Assembly (NCBI GenBank): GCA_002353835.1
Contig: DEKL01000037.1
Span: 1 to 10,610 of the forward strand
Direction: 5' to 3'
DNA length: 10,610 nucleotides
From: Alphaproteobacteria bacterium UBA2723
GTDB lineage: Bacteria; Pseudomonadota; Alphaproteobacteria; RF32; CAG-239
Under the pieces are notes generated by a model, which saw nothing but the letters and a program-made list of their open reading frames with translations, was not told where the DNA came from and did no database searches. Made by a program: the position numbers and the translations under genes. Below are positions 8,385 through 10,610 of this stretch, piece after piece; the stretch's first letter is position 1, and each line of letters opens with the position of its first letter.

Positions 8385-9747
8385 ATCTGGCAAATATCAT
8401 CAAAACGACTGCACCTGCCAAAGTATAATCAATCGCTTTCGGCAGGTGTTTTTGTGTAAAGAAATGCCCGAGCCATAAAAATGCCGCCGGCATTAAGATA
8501 ATCGTATAGCGAAATTCTGCCGAACAGAAATACGGATAATCCAGCCAAAAATTTATCCATGCCGTTAACACCGAAAATATCAGCACAATCAAAAAGGCAT
8601 TAAACGCATAATCTTTGCCGAACGGCCGCGTCAGCAAAGAAAAGAAACTCATGACAAAAAGAATTGCCGACAAAATCCCGAAACCATATAAGATATACGC
8701 CCAGATAAGTCCTTGCCATGTCCACTCACCGAATAATGAGGTTTTAATAAGCGTCAGCCACACATTCGGTTCAAGTTGTTTTAACCGTACATCAGCAAAG
8801 GGAAAACTTGCCTGTGCCAAAGAAAACAGCCTTTCCGTGAGCCTGAAACCTTCCATATTTTGAAATTCATTATTAAGCGGCGGCGGTGTTAACGGCAGAT
8901 GATGATACAGCAAAAATCCGCCCCAGGCAAACCCCAAAACTGCACCGACAATCATAATCAAACCTTCCCCGCAAATTTTCGGATAAGCCGTTTTTTTAAC
9001 CGTCAACAATTTGAGAAACCCCAAAATACCTAATGCCGGCAACATCATCAATGCCGAGAATTTTATCATTGTGGCAATAAGTAAAAGCCCGCCGATTATA
9101 AAACTGTTCTTCCAAGAACTGTCATCATACCACAAAACCGCCACATATATTAAAGCCGTCATCAAAAAATAAACCATGGCATCATTATTCACGAGATTTG
9201 CCATAATACCGTTTATCGGCATAAAAACAAATGCCGTAAACAACCATAATTTATGCTCATCCTTAAATTGAAACTTTTGGCTGAGCCGCCAGAAGATAAT
9301 CCCTGCCCCGCTTATGGCAAACAGGCTGATAAAGCGCACAAAATCAAAACCGCTTTCTTCAACTTTTCCCAAAAGCATTATGATTTTCGTTATTGCCCCG
9401 CTTATAAAACCCCGCAACGGCGGCTGAAAATAAACTGATTGCAAATAGTCTGAAGGCTTAAAAATAAAAAAGTCATTAGCTGCAAAATAATCGGCATGCA
9501 TAAAAAAATTAAAATAATCATATTGGCGCACATTCCCCCAAGAAGAAAGCACATACCAAAGATTAAGCAAAAAAGAAGTTGCAAAGATACCGTCAACCAC
9601 AATTTCTTTTTTCTTATGTTTTAAGCACCACAAACAGACAGCAAAAAACAATGCTCCCCCCAAAAATGTATAAGGAAGTAATGCTTGCCATAAGATGAGG
9701 CATAAACAAATAAAAGCCACACTTTTAAGATTAAAATGAAATACCAT
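8359..9747 (-). CDS. Polytopic GT-C membrane glycosyltransferase candidate (GT39/ArnT/PMT-like)
   Basis: This 462-residue integral membrane protein has roughly 11-13 hydrophobic segments. The long first outside loop begins around residue 70 and carries QYDYFNFFMHADYF (75-88), with Asp77 and His84, then YFQPPLRGF (106-114). In GT-C enzymes this is where a catalytic acidic residue and a Pro-rich y-x-x-P-P-L segment are found. NNDAMVYFL (187-195), IKFSAL (228-233) and FRYTIILMPA (412-421) also resemble GT39/GT83-type proteins. Such enzymes transfer a sugar from a polyprenyl-phosphate donor to a lipid, glycan or protein outside the cytoplasmic membrane. The donor and acceptor cannot be read here. 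The ATG has only a modest GAGAG ribosome site. The gene runs convergently into rfbB, and its last 32 codons or so contain the rfb terminator hairpin. A role in surface glycan assembly is inferred from context. Confidence 0.75.
   Translation of the reverse strand: MVFHFNLKSVAFICLCLILWQALLPYTFLGGALFFAVCLWCLKHKKKEIVVDGIFATSFLLNLWYVLSSWGNVRQYDYFNFFMHADYFAANDFFIFKPSDYLQSVYFQPPLRGFISGAITKIIMLLGKVEESGFDFVRFISLFAISGAGIIFWRLSQKFQFKDEHKLWLFTAFVFMPINGIMANLVNNDAMVYFLMTALIYVAVLWYDDSSWKNSFIIGGLLLIATMIKFSALMMLPALGILGFLKLLTVKKTAYPKICGEGLIMIVGAVLGFAWGGFLLYHHLPLTPPPLNNEFQNMEGFRLTERLFSLAQASFPFADVRLKQLEPNVWLTLIKTSLFGEWTWQGLIWAYILYGFGILSAILFVMSFFSLLTRPFGKDYAFNAFLIVLIFSVLTAWINFWLDYPYFCSAEFRYTIILMPAAFLWLGHFFTQKHLPKAIDYTLAGAVVLMIFARFMLYLNTI
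8412..8453 (+). terminator. Intrinsic terminator of the rfb operon, inside an opposing gene
   Basis: CACCTGCC (8412-8419) and GGCAGGTG (8441-8448) form a perfect 8-base-pair stem. AAAG/CTTT can extend it inwards past one bulged C, leaving a loop of about 12 bases. Five T's follow at once (8449-8453). It starts 27 bases after the rfbB stop. There is no T-tract on the minus-strand side, so it should act only on rightward transcripts. It overlaps codons of the leftward glycosyltransferase gene that encode about residues 432-443. Confidence 0.8.
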
Positions 9748-9842
9748 AACAACTCTCTCTAAAAATTTCCCCTATATTAACCGATTTTTCTAAAAATTCG
9801 CTTAACAACTTCACAACTAATTAAAAAATGGACAAAAATATA

Positions 9843-9871
9843 TTGACAGAATTTAAAATAACTGCTATATA
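9843..9871 (+). promoter_or_regulatory. Near-consensus sigma70-type promoter for the small secreted protein gene
   Basis: TTGACA at 9843-9848 is a perfect -35 box. After exactly 17 bases comes TATATA (9866-9871), preceded by TG at 9863-9864 as in an extended -10. TATAAG (9870-9875) overlaps it and could serve at a longer spacing. The sequence upstream of the -35 is very AT-rich, as in an UP element. Transcription should begin near 9878, giving a leader of about 28 bases with AGGAG at 9892-9896, 9 bases before the ATG. It is the strongest promoter I see in the window. Confidence 0.75.
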
Positions 9872-9905
9872 TAAGGCGAACACTAACCTTTAGGAGTAAC
9901 CGACA

Positions 9906-10259
9906 ATGCATAAAATCAGCTTTCTAACCATACTATTTTTAGGTGCGACATATAGTTTAGGAAGTTATGCAGATGCCCCCACAAGAAACTGGTGCGGTAT
10001 ATATACACAAGAAGGAAACTACGGCTATATCCGTATAGCCCGCGAAGATTTGAAAAACGGAAGTATCGGCTGTAATTCTGCTTTATATGAAGAGCGCAGT
10101 CACAACAGCGGCACGGTTGAATTGCCGTTTGAAGTAAACAAAAAACGTACCGCCGCACACGAGTGGCAGAATTTTAACAACCACTTGATTGAAATTCGTG
10201 GTAAAAACCGTAATGGTGTCATAGAAAAAGTACACTTCGTGCGTGATATCAATCTTTAG
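9906..10259 (+). CDS. Small secreted protein of unknown function
   Basis: I do not recognise this 117-residue protein. It begins with a clear signal peptide: Lys3, a hydrophobic core at about 4-15, and an AxA-type cleavage site (ADA) before Pro25. The mature protein is about 93 residues, soluble and rather polar. It has two cysteines (30 and 56), which could form one disulfide in the periplasm. NYGYIRIA (38-45) and HLIEIRGK (93-100) look like beta strands, so a small beta-rich fold is likely. No lipobox, second membrane segment or repeat is seen. It has its own strong promoter and ribosome site and appears to be a one-gene unit. Its stop lies 3 bases from the stop of the convergent penicillin-binding protein gene. 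A periplasmic role is inferred from the signal peptide only. Confidence 0.8.
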   Translation: MHKISFLTILFLGATYSLGSYADAPTRNWCGIYTQEGNYGYIRIAREDLKNGSIGCNSALYEERSHNSGTVELPFEVNKKRTAAHEWQNFNNHLIEIRGKNRNGVIEKVHFVRDINL

Positions 10260-10262
10260 TTA

Positions 10263-10610
10263 TTATTTCATAATCTCAGCCCAAATTTCGGTCGGCACCG
10301 TACCGCCCCCGATTTCTTTCATCGGGCTGTTGTCATCATTTCCCACCCAAACAGCCGCCGTATAACGTTTATTGGAACCGATAAACCATGCGTCACGATA
10401 ATTTTGTGATGTACCGGTTTTTCCGCGCGCGCCATCAACCGCTCGTGCTCTTTTTCCGGTACCGCTTACCACAACTTCTCTTTCCAAAATATTGATTTTT
10501 TCCAGCACATCATCACTTAAAACTTTTTCTTTTGCCGGGGCTTTATATTGATATAGCTTTTCCCCGTCCGTATCGGTAATTTCGCTTATAGCATACGGAA
10601 AGACGGCATA
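10263..10610 (-). CDS. mrcA: Penicillin-binding protein 1A-type transpeptidase, C-terminal part only
   Basis: The frame is open to the right edge, so only the last 115 codons of a much longer gene (usually 650-850 residues) are visible. The fragment carries the third transpeptidase motif, Lys-Thr-Gly, in GARGKTGTSQNYRDAWFIG, followed by AAVWVGNDDNSPM and a GGGTVPTEIW ending. This is the pattern at the end of class A PBP1A proteins, which polymerise and cross-link peptidoglycan in the periplasm. The visible N-terminal part (YAVFPYAISEITDTDGEKLY) matches the insert found before the KTG motif in that family. A GTG at 10508 is an internal Val codon, not the start. The protein ends soon after the conserved core, with no long disordered tail. 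The glycosyltransferase domain and the SxxK serine lie outside the window. PBP1A is favoured over PBP1B or PBP1C. Confidence 0.9.
   Translation of the reverse strand, partial: YAVFPYAISEITDTDGEKLYQYKAPAKEKVLSDDVLEKINILEREVVVSGTGKRARAVDGARGKTGTSQNYRDAWFIGSNKRYTAAVWVGNDDNSPMKEIGGGTVPTEIWAEIMK

Noticed and set aside
9748..9842. Promoter for the leftward GT-C gene
   Set aside because: TAATAT near 9774-9779 on the minus strand is a possible -10, but no acceptable -35 lies at the right spacing, so I do not list it as a feature.
10308..10326. CCCGAT / ATCGGG hairpin as a terminator for the small secreted protein gene
   Set aside because: The 6-base stem is perfect but no T-run follows, and it lies within conserved PBP codons (the NDDNSPM region). 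Chance is more likely.
10263..10508. An 81-residue separate gene starting at the GTG at 10508
   Set aside because: The frame stays open to the window edge with PBP1A-like sequence, so the GTG is an internal Val codon of a truncated larger gene.
1..10610. Mobile elements, CRISPR repeats, tRNA genes or defence genes
   Set aside because: I saw no transposase or integrase motifs, no regularly spaced direct repeats, no tRNA-like cloverleaf in the short intergenic gaps and no defence-type domains. Non-coding stretches are all under 160 bases.

Overview
The window looks like a stretch of ordinary chromosome from an AT-rich Gram-negative bacterium. Genes are tightly packed and often overlap by a few bases. 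The proteins are envelope and housekeeping types: dTDP-rhamnose synthesis, a class A penicillin-binding protein, a GlmU-type nucleotidyltransferase and an M3 peptidase. The protein style is proteobacterial. I suspect an AT-rich, possibly host-associated alphaproteobacterium, but nothing in the window proves the taxon. I see no rRNA, tRNA, CRISPR array, transposase, integrase or phage gene.

Layout. (1) Positions 26-2953, minus strand: three overlapping genes read leftwards. They are a GlmU-like uridylyltransferase that lacks the usual acetyltransferase half, a small single-pass membrane protein that starts at TTG, and an oligoendopeptidase F-type M3 metallopeptidase. (2) Positions 2954-3053: a 100-base divergent promoter region. 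(3) Positions 3054-8384, plus strand: a secreted/membrane DUF2207-type protein, then after 4 bases the complete rfbA-rfbC-rfbD-rfbB set, whose members overlap by 10-19 bases. This set makes dTDP-L-rhamnose from glucose-1-phosphate. A good intrinsic terminator follows rfbB, but it lies inside the 3' coding end of the next, convergent gene. (4) Positions 8359-9747, minus strand: a polytopic GT-C (GT39/ArnT/PMT-like) membrane glycosyltransferase candidate. (5) Positions 9748-9905: a divergent intergenic region with a near-consensus sigma70 promoter that serves a small secreted protein of unknown function (9906-10259). (6) Positions 10263-10610, minus strand: the C-terminal end of a PBP1A-type transpeptidase, cut by the window edge.

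How the genes fit together. The four rfb enzymes supply activated L-rhamnose for a surface glycan. The GT-C protein next door is a plausible user of lipid-linked sugars at the membrane, although its donor and acceptor cannot be read from sequence. The GlmU-like enzyme (UDP-GlcNAc supply) and the PBP (peptidoglycan cross-linking) add to the envelope theme. I found no clear candidate for a wholly new system. The least explained items are the small secreted protein with the strong promoter, the DUF2207 protein leading the rhamnose operon, the stand-alone GlmU uridylyltransferase domain with its membrane-protein neighbour, and the terminator encoded within an opposing gene.
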